This document shows positions 24,830 to 32,830 of a DNA stretch of 64,000 nucleotides, piece by piece. Below the pieces are notes generated by a model that was given only the letters and a program-made list of their open reading frames with translations, did no database searches and had not been told where the DNA came from. The position numbers were made by a program, and so were the translations under genes. Within the stretch, counting starts at the first letter, position 1. Each line of letters begins with the position of its first letter. The stretch comes from Acidobacteriota bacterium (lineage in GTDB: Bacteria; Acidobacteriota; Vicinamibacteria; Vicinamibacterales; CAVVIG01): positions 1 to 64,000 of the forward strand of contig JAFDVO010000038.1 of assembly GCA_018268955.1 (NCBI GenBank), given 5' to 3'.

Positions 24830-25372
24830 ATGGACACGCTGCACATCGACAACGCCCCCACCTACGCCGACATCGATTGGGCCCCCTTCTCGGGCGGTGA
24901 ACTCGAAGCGCCGCGGCCGCGGGTGCTGTGCACGGCCTGCCGGGAGAAGCGGGCTGCCAGCACGCCTGCGGCGGGGAAGCCGACGCTCTGTTTCCAGTGC
25001 TACCGTGCAGAACTGGAGAAGAACCGGCGGATTGCGGCGGCAGCCGAGCTGAACACCGCGTCCGAGGAACGGTTCCAGACGTCGCTGCCGTTCGAGCCGG
25101 TCAACGCGGCGCGTCTGGTGCAGTTGAAGGCGGAGCGGGAGGCGGCGCGGGTCAAGGCTCGGGCTGGGGCCGGCGCGTATATCGAGCGGCGCCACCGTGC
25201 ACAGATCGAAGCGCGGCATGCGCTGACGCGCATCTTCCAGGGGCTGAAGGCCCGCCGGCTGGTCGGGCAGACGGCGGGGGGCGGCATCGCCGCGGCTGCG
25301 GCCCTGGCGCCAGCGGCGCGCGCGGACGTCCAGTTCCCCGAGGCGTGGCTGCCCTTCGTGGTGGCGCGCTGA
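24830..25372 (+). CDS. Zinc-ribbon protein with basic helical region, 180 aa, unknown function
   Basis: Cys pairs CTAC (about residues 34-37) and CFQC (53-56) form a treble-clef or ribbon zinc site. Residues of about 60-130 are a helical, Arg/Lys/Glu-rich coiled-coil-like region (ARLVQLKAEREAARVKAR). The C-terminus is Ala-rich. It has no membrane segment. No family recognised. It may bind nucleic acid or act as a scaffold, and it precedes rmuC by 25 bp on the same strand. Confidence 0.7.
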   Translation: MDTLHIDNAPTYADIDWAPFSGGELEAPRPRVLCTACREKRAASTPAAGKPTLCFQCYRAELEKNRRIAAAAELNTASEERFQTSLPFEPVNAARLVQLKAEREAARVKARAGAGAYIERRHRAQIEARHALTRIFQGLKARRLVGQTAGGGIAAAAALAPAARADVQFPEAWLPFVVAR

Positions 25373-25397
25373 GGCGCGTGCGATACTGGCCACTCAC

Positions 25398-26681
25398 GTG
25401 GACGGAACCCTCCTTGCGGCGGTCGGCGGCGCGCTTGGGGTCGGCGGGCTGATCGGCTGGCTGGCCGCCCGGCCGGCCGCGGCCAGGCTTCAGGCGCAGC
25501 TCGAGCAGGAGCGTGCCTCTCGCGCGGCACAACTCGCCACGTGGGAGCAGGCGGAAGCTTCATTCCGAGATGCCTTTGCGTCGCTTGGCGCGCAGGCGCT
25601 CAGCCGGAACAGCGAGGACTTCCTGCGACTGGCCGAGACCCGCCTGCGCGAGGCGCGTGCCGAAACGACGGCCGAGGTCGACGCGCGGAAGCGGGCGATT
25701 GAGGACCTGCTCGCGCCGATGGCACGAACGCTGGACCGTGTCGATGCCGAGGTGCGCGAGGCGGAGCGACGCCGGCACCAGGAAAGCGCGGCGCTCCTGC
25801 AGCGGATCGCCACGCTGGACGGGCAAGGGCGCGAACTGCAGGCGGAAACGCGCCGGCTGGTCGATGCGTTGAAGCGGCCAGGCGTGCGCGGTCGCTGGGG
25901 TGAGCTGCAGTTGAAGCGGGTCGTCGAACTCGCCGGGATGATGGAGCACTGCGACTTCACGGAGCAGCAGACGCTCGCATCGGCCGATCGGCGCATTCGG
26001 CCCGACCTGATGGTCCGCTTGCCCGGTGGCAAGACCGTCGTGGTCGACGCCAAGGTGCCGCTCGACGCGTACCTGCGTGCCCTCGAGGCGCCGGACGAGG
26101 CGAGCCGCCGGGCCCAGCTCGCGGATCACGCCAGGCAGGTCCGATCGCACCTGACGCAACTCGGGGGCAAGAGCTACTTCGCCGACGTGCCGGGCAGTCC
26201 AGAATTCGTGGTGATGTTCCTGCCAGGGGAAATGTTCTTCAGTGCTGCGCTCGAGCAGGACCCGTCATTGATTGAGTTCGGCGTCGAGCGGAAGGTGATT
26301 CCGGCGAGCCCGACGACGCTCATTGCGCTCCTGCGCGCGGTGGCGTACGGCTGGCAGCAGGAGGCGATCGAGGAGAACGCACGGCAGATCAGCGAGCTGG
26401 GGCGCAACCTGTACGAATCGGTCCGCTCGCTCGCCAGGCACTTCTCGGATCTCGGGGCCAAGCTCACGTCCAGCCTTGATGCGTACAACCGCGCGGTCGG
26501 ATCGCTCGAAGGCAACGTGCTGATCAAGGCCCGCCGCTTCAAGGATCTCCAGGCGGCCGCCAACACCGACGCGATCGAGCGCATCGAGCCGATCGACCGG
26601 GTGCCCCGAGCGCTCCAGGCGCCGGAACTGAGCGACGGGTTGCCGTTCGACGCAACCGACACCGTGGAGCAGGTCAGATGA
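25398..26681 (+). CDS. rmuC: DNA recombination protein RmuC, 427 aa
   Basis: The N-terminal membrane-anchor-like segment (GGALGVGGLIGWLAARP) is followed by a coiled coil (about residues 30-145). The RmuC nuclease-like core then has RGRWGELQLKRVVELAGM, RPDLMVRLPGGKTVVVDAKVPLDAYL and FVVMFLPGEMFFSAAL. RmuC limits recombination at inverted repeats and is thought to be a PD-(D/E)xK-type nuclease; the D and VDAK residues are visible. The stop overlaps the SDR start by 4 nt. It is notable that a gene linked to inverted-repeat stability sits in a region rich in inverted short arrays. Confidence 0.93.
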   Translation: MDGTLLAAVGGALGVGGLIGWLAARPAAARLQAQLEQERASRAAQLATWEQAEASFRDAFASLGAQALSRNSEDFLRLAETRLREARAETTAEVDARKRAIEDLLAPMARTLDRVDAEVREAERRRHQESAALLQRIATLDGQGRELQAETRRLVDALKRPGVRGRWGELQLKRVVELAGMMEHCDFTEQQTLASADRRIRPDLMVRLPGGKTVVVDAKVPLDAYLRALEAPDEASRRAQLADHARQVRSHLTQLGGKSYFADVPGSPEFVVMFLPGEMFFSAALEQDPSLIEFGVERKVIPASPTTLIALLRAVAYGWQQEAIEENARQISELGRNLYESVRSLARHFSDLGAKLTSSLDAYNRAVGSLEGNVLIKARRFKDLQAAANTDAIERIEPIDRVPRALQAPELSDGLPFDATDTVEQVR

Positions 26682-27469
26682 CGACCGTCTTTGCGACTGG
26701 CGTGCTGGCGGGTCGGCGTGCGCTGATCACCGGAGGCGGCACCGGCATCTGCCGTGGCATTGCCCTCGCCTTTGCTGCCGCCGGCTGCGACGTGGCGATC
26801 AGCAGCAGGCGAGCAGAGCATCTCGATCCCACGGTGGCCGAACTGGCCGCGCTGGGTGTGCGGGCCTGCGCCGTCGTCGGTGATGTCCGGAAGCCAGACG
26901 ATGTGGACGCTGTCATAGCCACGACCGTGTCCACGCTTGGCGGGCTGGACATCCTGGTCAACGGGGCGGCCGGCAACTTCGTCGCACGCGCCGAGGACCT
27001 CTCGCCGAACGGCTTCGGGACGGTGGTGGACATCGACCTGAAAGGAACGTTCAACGTATCCAGGGCGGCGCTGCCGCATCTCCGCGCGAGCGGGCGTGGT
27101 GTCGTGCTGAACATCAGCGCCACGCTGCAGTTGCTCGGCACGATCGGTCAGTCGCACGCCGCAGCAGCGAAGGCGGGCATCGACTCCCTCACGCGGACCC
27201 TTGCCGTCGAGTGGGGCGGATACGGCATTCGCGTCAACGGCGTCGCGCCAGGGCCGGTGGACGGGACCGAAGGGGTTCGGCGTCTGGTGTCGGCCGAGGC
27301 GCGTCAGGTGATTGCGGCGCAGTGCCCGCTCGGGCGCATGGCGACGATCGAGGAGATCGCCGATGCGTCGATGTTCCTGTGCTCGGACGCGGCGCGATTC
27401 GTGACCGGCGTCACACTCGTGGTCGACGGGGGGCTGTGGCTGCGCTCGTCAAGCACCCTGGGTATCTAG
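26678..27469 (+). CDS. SDR family oxidoreductase, 2,4-dienoyl-CoA reductase-like, 263 aa
   Basis: Rossmann fold with ALITGGGTGICRGIA, NGAAGNF and the C-terminal VTGVTLVVDGGLW. The usual Y-x3-K active site reads SHAAAAK, so the catalytic Tyr is absent. Peroxisomal-type 2,4-dienoyl-CoA reductases show the same replacement (a V/S-H-A-x-x-A-K pattern), which supports assignment to this group. It would reduce polyunsaturated enoyl-CoA with NADPH during fatty-acid oxidation. The start overlaps rmuC (ATGA). It is cytosolic. Confidence 0.85.
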   Translation: MTTVFATGVLAGRRALITGGGTGICRGIALAFAAAGCDVAISSRRAEHLDPTVAELAALGVRACAVVGDVRKPDDVDAVIATTVSTLGGLDILVNGAAGNFVARAEDLSPNGFGTVVDIDLKGTFNVSRAALPHLRASGRGVVLNISATLQLLGTIGQSHAAAAKAGIDSLTRTLAVEWGGYGIRVNGVAPGPVDGTEGVRRLVSAEARQVIAAQCPLGRMATIEEIADASMFLCSDAARFVTGVTLVVDGGLWLRSSSTLGI

Positions 27470-27547
27470 GGTGCCTCACCACACCCCGGTGCGTCACGGC
27501 GGAGCGAGCGCAGGTGAGCGCGGTTTCATCGGGACCCGCGTAGCGCT

Positions 27548-28309
27548 GTGTCCTTCGTGCTCGCCCTCTCCGTGTTGGCATTCTTGAAAGAGGCGCTCAG
27601 GGTGCGGCAGGTCGGGCTGTTCGATGCAGAGGGACCGCTGGATAGGGAAGCGGCACCCACCACGGCCGAGCCCTCGTCGGCGGCTGCCGCGGCGGGAGCG
27701 CAACGGCCGCTCGAGCCGCAGGTGGCGCCAAGGCCGACCGAGCCGCCTGTGGTGTTCGTCCGTCACCCGCGTGCGCGCCGATACCTGATCCGCGTGAAGA
27801 CCGACGGCACCGTGCGCGTCACGATCCCGAGCCGCGGGTCGAAGCGTGAAGCGATGCTCTTCTACCAGCAGCAGCGCGCCTGGGTCGCGCGTCAGCAGCA
27901 ACGGGTCGCTGCGCTTCGCCGCGAGCTGCCGGCCGATCTGCCGCCAGCCGAGCAGCGGCGCCTTCGCGCCGAAGCGGCACGGGTGCTTCCACCACGCCTG
28001 CTGGAACTGGCCGCCTCATTGGGCCTCGCCGTCAGGAAGGTCAGCATCCGGAACCAGAAGCACCGGTGGGGCTCGTGCTCGACGTCAGGCACGATCTCCC
28101 TGAACTGGCGGCTTGTCACAATGCCCGACTGGGTTCGCGACTACGTGCTGTATCACGAGCTGATGCACATGAAGCGCATGGACCACTCGCCTGCGTTCTG
28201 GAAGCTGGTGGCCAGCGTCTGTCCCAATTACCAGGAGGCCAGGCGCTGGCTGCGGCGCCATGCGCACGCCCCGCACGCCGGCGCCGACCGTGCTCCGGAC
28301 GCGGACTAA
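27548..28309 (+). CDS. YgjP-type (DUF45) metallopeptidase-like protein, 253 aa
   Basis: The conserved C-terminal half contains NQKHRWGSCSTSGTISLNWRL and the HExxH-type zinc motif HELMH (His203 and His207), then DHSPAFWKLV with a third ligand candidate. YgjP/SprT-like M48-related proteins are putative zinc peptidases of unknown substrate. The first 90 residues are Ala/Pro-rich and poorly conserved, and the GTG start at 27548 is uncertain because no ribosome site or -10 box fits it. It is convergent with the CarH-type regulator. Confidence 0.82.
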   Translation: MSFVLALSVLAFLKEALRVRQVGLFDAEGPLDREAAPTTAEPSSAAAAAGAQRPLEPQVAPRPTEPPVVFVRHPRARRYLIRVKTDGTVRVTIPSRGSKREAMLFYQQQRAWVARQQQRVAALRRELPADLPPAEQRRLRAEAARVLPPRLLELAASLGLAVRKVSIRNQKHRWGSCSTSGTISLNWRLVTMPDWVRDYVLYHELMHMKRMDHSPAFWKLVASVCPNYQEARRWLRRHAHAPHAGADRAPDAD

Positions 28310-28321
28310 CGGCGCCGCGTT

Positions 28322-29239
28322 CTAGAAACGGGCGCCGAGCCGCACGAGCTGCTGCTCGAGCGCCTCGAACGTCGGCAGTGCCACGGCACGTCCCTTCAGG
28401 CGCCGCGCCATCCGCTCTGCGCCGCGGCCCCCGAGCCACAGCTCCACGCGGGCATCGAGCCGCCTGGCCACCGCCTCGATATCCTTGTCGATCCGCGCGC
28501 TCTCGACCGCGTCGGTCACGCCGAGCACCACGACGTCCAGGTCGACGACCTTCGTGACGGCGACGATGTCGTCGGCCGGCATGTCGGGGCCGAGGTAAAT
28601 GGTGCCGAGACCGCCGCTCGCCGCGAGCAGGGCCGAGCCCAGCGTGCCGAACTCGTGGCGTTCGCCTGACGGTGTCGCGAAGAGGATCCGTTCCGGCACC
28701 CCGGCCTTCTGATGGACGCGTAGCAACGATCCGAGCACATTGCGGACGCTGGCCGAGAGCATGTGCTCGTGCGCCACGCGCCCCCGACCACTGTGCCACC
28801 GCTCGCCCACCTCGACGAGCACCGGGGTGAGGACCTCGCGCAGCAGATCAGGCGCACGCAGCAGGGCCGCGGCCCGCGCAAGTTCCGTCTCGACCGTCGT
28901 CGCGTCGAACCGTTCGAGCGCCGCGATGATCGTGTCGATGATGGTGCTGCCGGCCGGCGCTCGCTCGGGCCCGTCGGTCGTCATCTGGACGGCTGCCGTG
29001 GCGAGCTGGGCGAGCTGCTCGTCCGTCATGTTGGCGACGCGGCCGATCGCGTGCCCCTTCTCGACTGCCTCGCGGAGCAGCCGCACCCGCCGGACATCCG
29101 CGTCGGTGTACACCCGACCGCGTTCGTCCCGGACCGGTGTGACGGCTCCGTAGCGCCGTTCCCAGGCGCGCAGCGTGTCGATGCTCACGCCTGTCATCAG
29201 CGAGACGGCGCGAATGGGGTAGGTGACCGTCGATTTCAT
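28322..29239 (-). CDS. CarH/LitR-type B12-binding MerR photoreceptor regulator, 305 aa
   Basis: MerR-type DNA-binding domain (residues 8-75, ending in EKGHAIGRVAN) with the signature TGVSIDTLRAWERRYGAV. A four-helix cobalamin-cap domain follows, with W148-H149 (GERWHSG) and E158-H159 (AHEHML). The Rossmann B12 domain has GERHEFG with H195. These match Trp131, His132, His142 and His177 of Thermus CarH, the residues that sense light through adenosylcobalamin. In CarH, the dark tetramer represses and light breaks it. The start at 29239 fits the family; 29275 would add 12 residues. It is the last gene of the minus-strand half of the locus and probably represses its own operon. Confidence 0.88.
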   Translation of the reverse strand: MKSTVTYPIRAVSLMTGVSIDTLRAWERRYGAVTPVRDERGRVYTDADVRRVRLLREAVEKGHAIGRVANMTDEQLAQLATAAVQMTTDGPERAPAGSTIIDTIIAALERFDATTVETELARAAALLRAPDLLREVLTPVLVEVGERWHSGRGRVAHEHMLSASVRNVLGSLLRVHQKAGVPERILFATPSGERHEFGTLGSALLAASGGLGTIYLGPDMPADDIVAVTKVVDLDVVVLGVTDAVESARIDKDIEAVARRLDARVELWLGGRGAERMARRLKGRAVALPTFEALEQQLVRLGARF

Positions 29240-29276
29240 CAACCTCAACTGGGCAGCGGACTTGGGGGCGGACATG

Positions 29277-29675
29277 TCAGCGGGCGCTCACGTAGAACGT
29301 TGCCATGGCAACAAGCGCGCAGGCGATGGTACCCCACGCGATGTCCGCAATGGTGACGATGACCGGCCACTGGGCGAGCGTGGCGTAGTTGGTAAGGTCG
29401 TAGACGCCGTACACGACCAGGCCGAGCAAGGCGCCCCACGCTGCGGCGCCCGCGAGCGATTCGGCTCGCGGCACGGCGAGCGCGGCAACACCCAGGCCCA
29501 GCAGCACGTAGACGAGTGCCGCCGCCGGCCAGATCGGTGCGAGGCTGCCATCGACGATCCGGCCGATCGAGGCGAACTGCCTGACGTAGAAGTCCTTCAT
29601 GACCACGCCGAGCCACAGTCCATCGAGCACAAGGAAGCCGAGAATCGAGACGCCTATCGAGAGAAGTGAGGGCAC
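29277..29675 (-). CDS. DUF2177 family membrane protein, 132 aa
   Basis: Four hydrophobic helices and the family patterns FLVLDGLWLGVVMKDFY near the N-terminus and VYGVYDLTNYATL in the third segment. DUF2177 proteins are found beside cyclopropane-fatty-acid-synthase-like and DUF1295 genes in light- or singlet-oxygen-induced clusters of many bacteria; their reaction is unknown. It starts at GTG 29675, 3 nt past the preceding stop, and ends 1 nt before an alternative CarH start, so coupling is tight. Confidence 0.87.
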   Translation of the reverse strand: MPSLLSIGVSILGFLVLDGLWLGVVMKDFYVRQFASIGRIVDGSLAPIWPAAALVYVLLGLGVAALAVPRAESLAGAAAWGALLGLVVYGVYDLTNYATLAQWPVIVTIADIAWGTIACALVAMATFYVSAR

Positions 29676-29678
29676 AGG

Positions 29679-30728
29679 TCAGCCTTTCCGCACGAAGCGG
29701 TAGTGCGAGACGAACCATTCGCGGCCGTCCTGATAGCGGAACAGTTCAGCACACGCCATGAAGAAGATGCGCCAGCGTGCCCGCCACCGCCGCACGTCCC
29801 GGGCGGTGGTCTGAGGAGACGTCGCGTAGGTGGAGGCGAGGATGCGGTCGATTGGCGCGCGGGCCGCGTCCATGTTGGCCAGCCAGGCATCGCACGTTTT
29901 CGCGTAGTGCTCGCCGTTCACCTGCCAGTGCGCCTCCAGCGCCATGTGCTCCTGGAAATGCAGCAGCAGGTCGTCGCTCGGCATCGTGCCGCCGGTGAAG
30001 AAATGCTCCGCCATCCAGTCGGAGGCGTCGCGGGCCTCGAAGGGATAGGCGTATTCGCGATGCGCGAAGATGTGGACGAACAGCCGTCCCCGCGGCGCCA
30101 GCCACGAGTGGATGCGTTCGAGCAGACGTCCGTAGTTGCGCATGTGCTCGAACATCTCGACGGACACCACGCGATCGAACGGCCCGCCGTCCGCCGGCTC
30201 GAAGGCATTCATGTCGGCCGTGACGACCCTGACGTTGCGCAGCCCCCGATCGGCCGCGCACTGCTCGATGAACGTTCGCTGCGAATGTGAATTCGACACC
30301 GCCACGATCTCGCTGGTGGGGAAGCGCTGCGCCATGTAGAGCGTCAGCGATCCCCAGCCGCACCCGAGCTCGAGGATGCGGTGGCCGTTCTCGATTGCGG
30401 CGCGCTCCACCGTGAGCCGCAGCATCGCCTCCTCGGCCGCGTCGAGCGTCGTCGTGCCGGGCTCCCACAGGCCGCTGCTGTATTTCAGGTGTGGGCCGAG
30501 GACGTGATGGAAGAAGGCGGCGGGCACCTCGTAGTGCTGGACGTTGGCGGCCTCCGTATGAATGGCGATCGGGCTGCGCTTCAGCTCGTCGATGAAGGCG
30601 GCCTTCCGATTGAGGCGCGACTCCTCGCGCAGGCGCACCCGGAGCAGGGAGCGGATGCCCGCCCGGACGATGGGGTCGGGCACGAGGTTCTGCTCGAGCA
30701 GCGGTTCGTACCAGGCTGTGGTTTTCAT
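29679..30728 (-). CDS. Cyclopropane-fatty-acid-synthase family SAM methyltransferase (paralogue 1), 349 aa
   Basis: The ATG at 30728 overlaps the DUF1295 stop by 4 nt. The N-terminal MKTTAWYEPLLEQNLVPDP is followed by VQHYEVPAAFFHHVLGPHL, the Mycolic_cyclopropane_synthase start motif. The SAM motif ILELGCGWGSLTLYMAQ comes next, then VVSVEMFEHMRNY. The protein ends RFVRKG. Members transfer a methyl group from SAM to double bonds of membrane fatty acyl chains, making cyclopropane or related branched or furan precursors. This one is shorter at the N-terminus than the paralogue at 33668 and may use a different lipid substrate (inference). Confidence 0.88.
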   Translation of the reverse strand: MKTTAWYEPLLEQNLVPDPIVRAGIRSLLRVRLREESRLNRKAAFIDELKRSPIAIHTEAANVQHYEVPAAFFHHVLGPHLKYSSGLWEPGTTTLDAAEEAMLRLTVERAAIENGHRILELGCGWGSLTLYMAQRFPTSEIVAVSNSHSQRTFIEQCAADRGLRNVRVVTADMNAFEPADGGPFDRVVSVEMFEHMRNYGRLLERIHSWLAPRGRLFVHIFAHREYAYPFEARDASDWMAEHFFTGGTMPSDDLLLHFQEHMALEAHWQVNGEHYAKTCDAWLANMDAARAPIDRILASTYATSPQTTARDVRRWRARWRIFFMACAELFRYQDGREWFVSHYRFVRKG

Positions 30729-31510
30729 CCTCTCGGCACCCATGGAAAGAAGACACTCGTGGTCTGTTGATAGCGGCGGTAATCGTCGCCGCGGCTGCGG
30801 AGCGCCTGCGCTTCGGTGGCGGGAATGCCCGTGACACGGAAGAGCAGGTAGAGCATGGCGAGCGGGCAGGCGAGCGCGAGCACACCCCACGGCGACGCCG
30901 CGGCAAACGCCGCGTAGGCGACCCACATCAGCCACTCGAAGAAGTAGTTGGGATGGCGGGAGTAGCGCCAGAGACCGACGCGGCACGTGCGCCCCCGGTT
31001 TGCCGCATCCGCCTTGAAGGCTTCCAGCTGGCGGTCGGCGATCAGTTCACCCGCGAACGCCACGAACCACAGCAGCAGGGCGGACTGTTCCAGCGTCGTG
31101 AGGCCCACGTGCGGATTCGACGCCGCGAGCCACGCCGGGAGCGCGAAGAAGACCGCCGCGATCGCCTGCGCCTGGAAGAACCAGAAGAAACGCGCATCCG
31201 CTGCGGCGCCCCACGCCTGCCGGAGTTGCGCGTAGCGTCCGTCCTCTGGGCGACCAACGATGCGGTCGCGGAGCAGGTAGGTCCCCAGCCGAAGACTCCA
31301 CACGCCGACCACGACCGCAATCGCGACGCGGCGGCCAACCCACCCTGAGGACAGCACGCCCGCCACCGCCGCCAGGGCGCCGACCGCAAACACCCATCCC
31401 GCATCCACGATGCCCGCGTTGCGTGTCCGCACCTGCACCGCCCAGAGGGCCGTCATGCCCACGCTCACCGCGAGCAGCCCGCCCAGCGCGAGCTGTACCG
31501 TCGTCCACAT
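30725..31510 (-). CDS. DUF1295 family membrane protein (steroid 5-alpha-reductase-like), 261 aa
   Basis: Hydrophobic throughout with six to seven helices. The C-terminal signature LWRYSRHPNYFFEWLMWVAY is typical of DUF1295 and resembles the isoprenylcysteine methyltransferase/steroid reductase fold that binds a lipid tail. The reaction is unproven; reduction of an unsaturated lipid is plausible. I prefer ATG 31510 because the TATCAT box at 31523-31518 ends 7 nt upstream, making the message leaderless; ATG 31519 overlaps the box itself. It leads the minus-strand operon of the light locus. Confidence 0.84.
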   Translation of the reverse strand: MWTTVQLALGGLLAVSVGMTALWAVQVRTRNAGIVDAGWVFAVGALAAVAGVLSSGWVGRRVAIAVVVGVWSLRLGTYLLRDRIVGRPEDGRYAQLRQAWGAAADARFFWFFQAQAIAAVFFALPAWLAASNPHVGLTTLEQSALLLWFVAFAGELIADRQLEAFKADAANRGRTCRVGLWRYSRHPNYFFEWLMWVAYAAFAAASPWGVLALACPLAMLYLLFRVTGIPATEAQALRSRGDDYRRYQQTTSVFFPWVPRG

Positions 31511-31517
31511 GTCGTCC

Positions 31518-31546
31518 ATGATATGTCATGGACAAACACTTGACAA
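31518..31546 (-). promoter_or_regulatory. Sigma70-type promoter of the minus-strand half of the light locus
   Basis: On the minus strand, TTGTCA (31546-31541) and TATCAT (31523-31518) each match the sigma70 consensus at 5 of 6 positions, and the spacer is exactly 17 nt. Transcription would begin near 31511, at the DUF1295 start codon. The -35 box lies inside the three-box operator described separately. The palindrome CCATGA-TATG-TCATGG (31516-31531) overlaps the -10 region. Confidence 0.7.
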
Positions 31547-31556
31547 GTCTTGAACA
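31529..31556. promoter_or_regulatory. Putative CarH operator: three T-N-N-A-C-A boxes at 11-bp spacing
   Basis: On the plus strand, TGGACA (31529-31534), TTGACA (31540-31545) and TGAACA (31551-31556) start exactly 11 nt apart in the same orientation. The middle box can be a plus-strand -35 element and overlaps the minus-strand -35 element. As I recall, structural work on CarH found head-to-tail 11-bp repeats with an nTnnACn core bound by three of the four DNA-binding domains of the tetramer. The fit to that layout, next to a CarH-type gene cluster, is strong but binding is inferred. Confidence 0.68.
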
Positions 31557-31579
31557 GTCTGGCAGTCTCTCAACCACAG

Positions 31580-32830
31580 ATGAAGCGCATTGCTGTCGTC
31601 GGAAGCGGGATCGCAGGTCTCTCCGCGGCGTGGCTCCTGAGCCGCCGCCACGAAGTGCACCTGTTCGAGCGGGACACCCGACTCGGTGGGCACACCCACA
31701 CGGTGCTCGCGGAGAGTTCGAGCGGTCCCGTGGCGCTCGACACCGGGTTCCTCGTGCACAACGACCGCACCTACCCGCGTCTGGTGCGGCTGTTCCGTGA
31801 AATCGGGATCGACACCATCGATTCGGACATGTGCTTTGCGGTCGCGTGCGCGGGCACCGGCCTCGAGTACAGCAGCCGCGGCGCGCGCGGCTTCTTCGCG
31901 CAGCCGCGGAACCTCCTGAATCCCGCACACTTCGGCCTGCTCTCGGAGATCGTCCGGTTCAACCGCGAGGCCCCGCGGCTCCTGAACCGTCCGGACGCTG
32001 ACAGCCTCACGCTTGGTGAGTTCCTCGACGCCCGTCGCTTCAGTGAGGTGTTCACGCACCGGTACCTGCTGCCGATGGCCTCGGCGATCTGGTCGGCCTC
32101 GCTCGCGTCGATCAGGGCCTTCCCGGCGCTCACGATGATCCGGTTTCTCGACAATCACGGTCTGCTCGCCATCACGGGGCAACCGGTGTGGAAGGTGGTC
32201 AAGGGGGGAAGCCACACCTACATCCCGAAGCTGACGGCGCCACTGGGGCAGCGGATCACGACCGGCGTCACGATTGCGGGCATTGCGCGGGACGAGCAGG
32301 GGGTCACGTTGCGCTTTACCGACCGGCCCACGCTGCGTGTCGACGACGTGGTGCTCGCGTGCCACGGCGATCAGGTGCTGCCGTTGCTCGACGACGCGAC
32401 CGACACCGAGCGCGACGTGTTCGGCAGCTTCCGCACGACGACGAACCACGCGTGGCTGCACACCGACGCGTCCGTGCTGCCGACCAGGGAAGCGGCGCGT
32501 GCGTCGTGGAACTACAGGCTCAACGGCGAGACCGATACGGCGCCGATGGTGACCTACGACCTCAATCGCCTGCAGGGGCTCGACACGCGGGAGCAGTTCT
32601 GCGTGACGCTGAACCCGAGCGGCGCGATAGACGACCGGAAGGTGATTCGCAAGATCGTCTACCAGCATCCGCTCTACGACCGTGCGGCGATTCAGGCGCA
32701 GGCACGATGGGATGCCGTGAGCGGCGTGCGGCGCACGCACTTCTGCGGCGCCTACTGGTTCTATGGATTCCACGAGGACGGCCTGCGGTCGGCCGTGCGG
32801 GTCGCCAATGCACTGGGGGTCGAGTGGTGA
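31580..32830 (+). CDS. FAD-dependent amine-oxidase-type oxidoreductase of the light locus, 416 aa
   Basis: The start ATG 31580 gives the dinucleotide-binding motif at once: KRIAVVGSGIAGLSAAWLL, followed by the ERDTRLGGHTHT segment. The C-terminal HFCGAYWFYGFHEDGLRSA supplies FAD contacts. This flavoprotein is typically encoded with DUF1365 and a cyclopropane-fatty-acid-synthase homologue. In some alphaproteobacteria related genes take part in singlet-oxygen-induced furan fatty-acid formation (family knowledge, applied here by inference). It leads the plus-strand half and its stop overlaps the DUF1365 start. Confidence 0.88.
   Translation: MKRIAVVGSGIAGLSAAWLLSRRHEVHLFERDTRLGGHTHTVLAESSSGPVALDTGFLVHNDRTYPRLVRLFREIGIDTIDSDMCFAVACAGTGLEYSSRGARGFFAQPRNLLNPAHFGLLSEIVRFNREAPRLLNRPDADSLTLGEFLDARRFSEVFTHRYLLPMASAIWSASLASIRAFPALTMIRFLDNHGLLAITGQPVWKVVKGGSHTYIPKLTAPLGQRITTGVTIAGIARDEQGVTLRFTDRPTLRVDDVVLACHGDQVLPLLDDATDTERDVFGSFRTTTNHAWLHTDASVLPTREAARASWNYRLNGETDTAPMVTYDLNRLQGLDTREQFCVTLNPSGAIDDRKVIRKIVYQHPLYDRAAIQAQARWDAVSGVRRTHFCGAYWFYGFHEDGLRSAVRVANALGVEW

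Noticed and set aside
31550-31579. TTG start of the FAD oxidoreductase 10 codons upstream
   Set aside because: It lies within the operator boxes and upstream of any plausible transcription start; ATG 31580 begins exactly at the conserved FAD motif.
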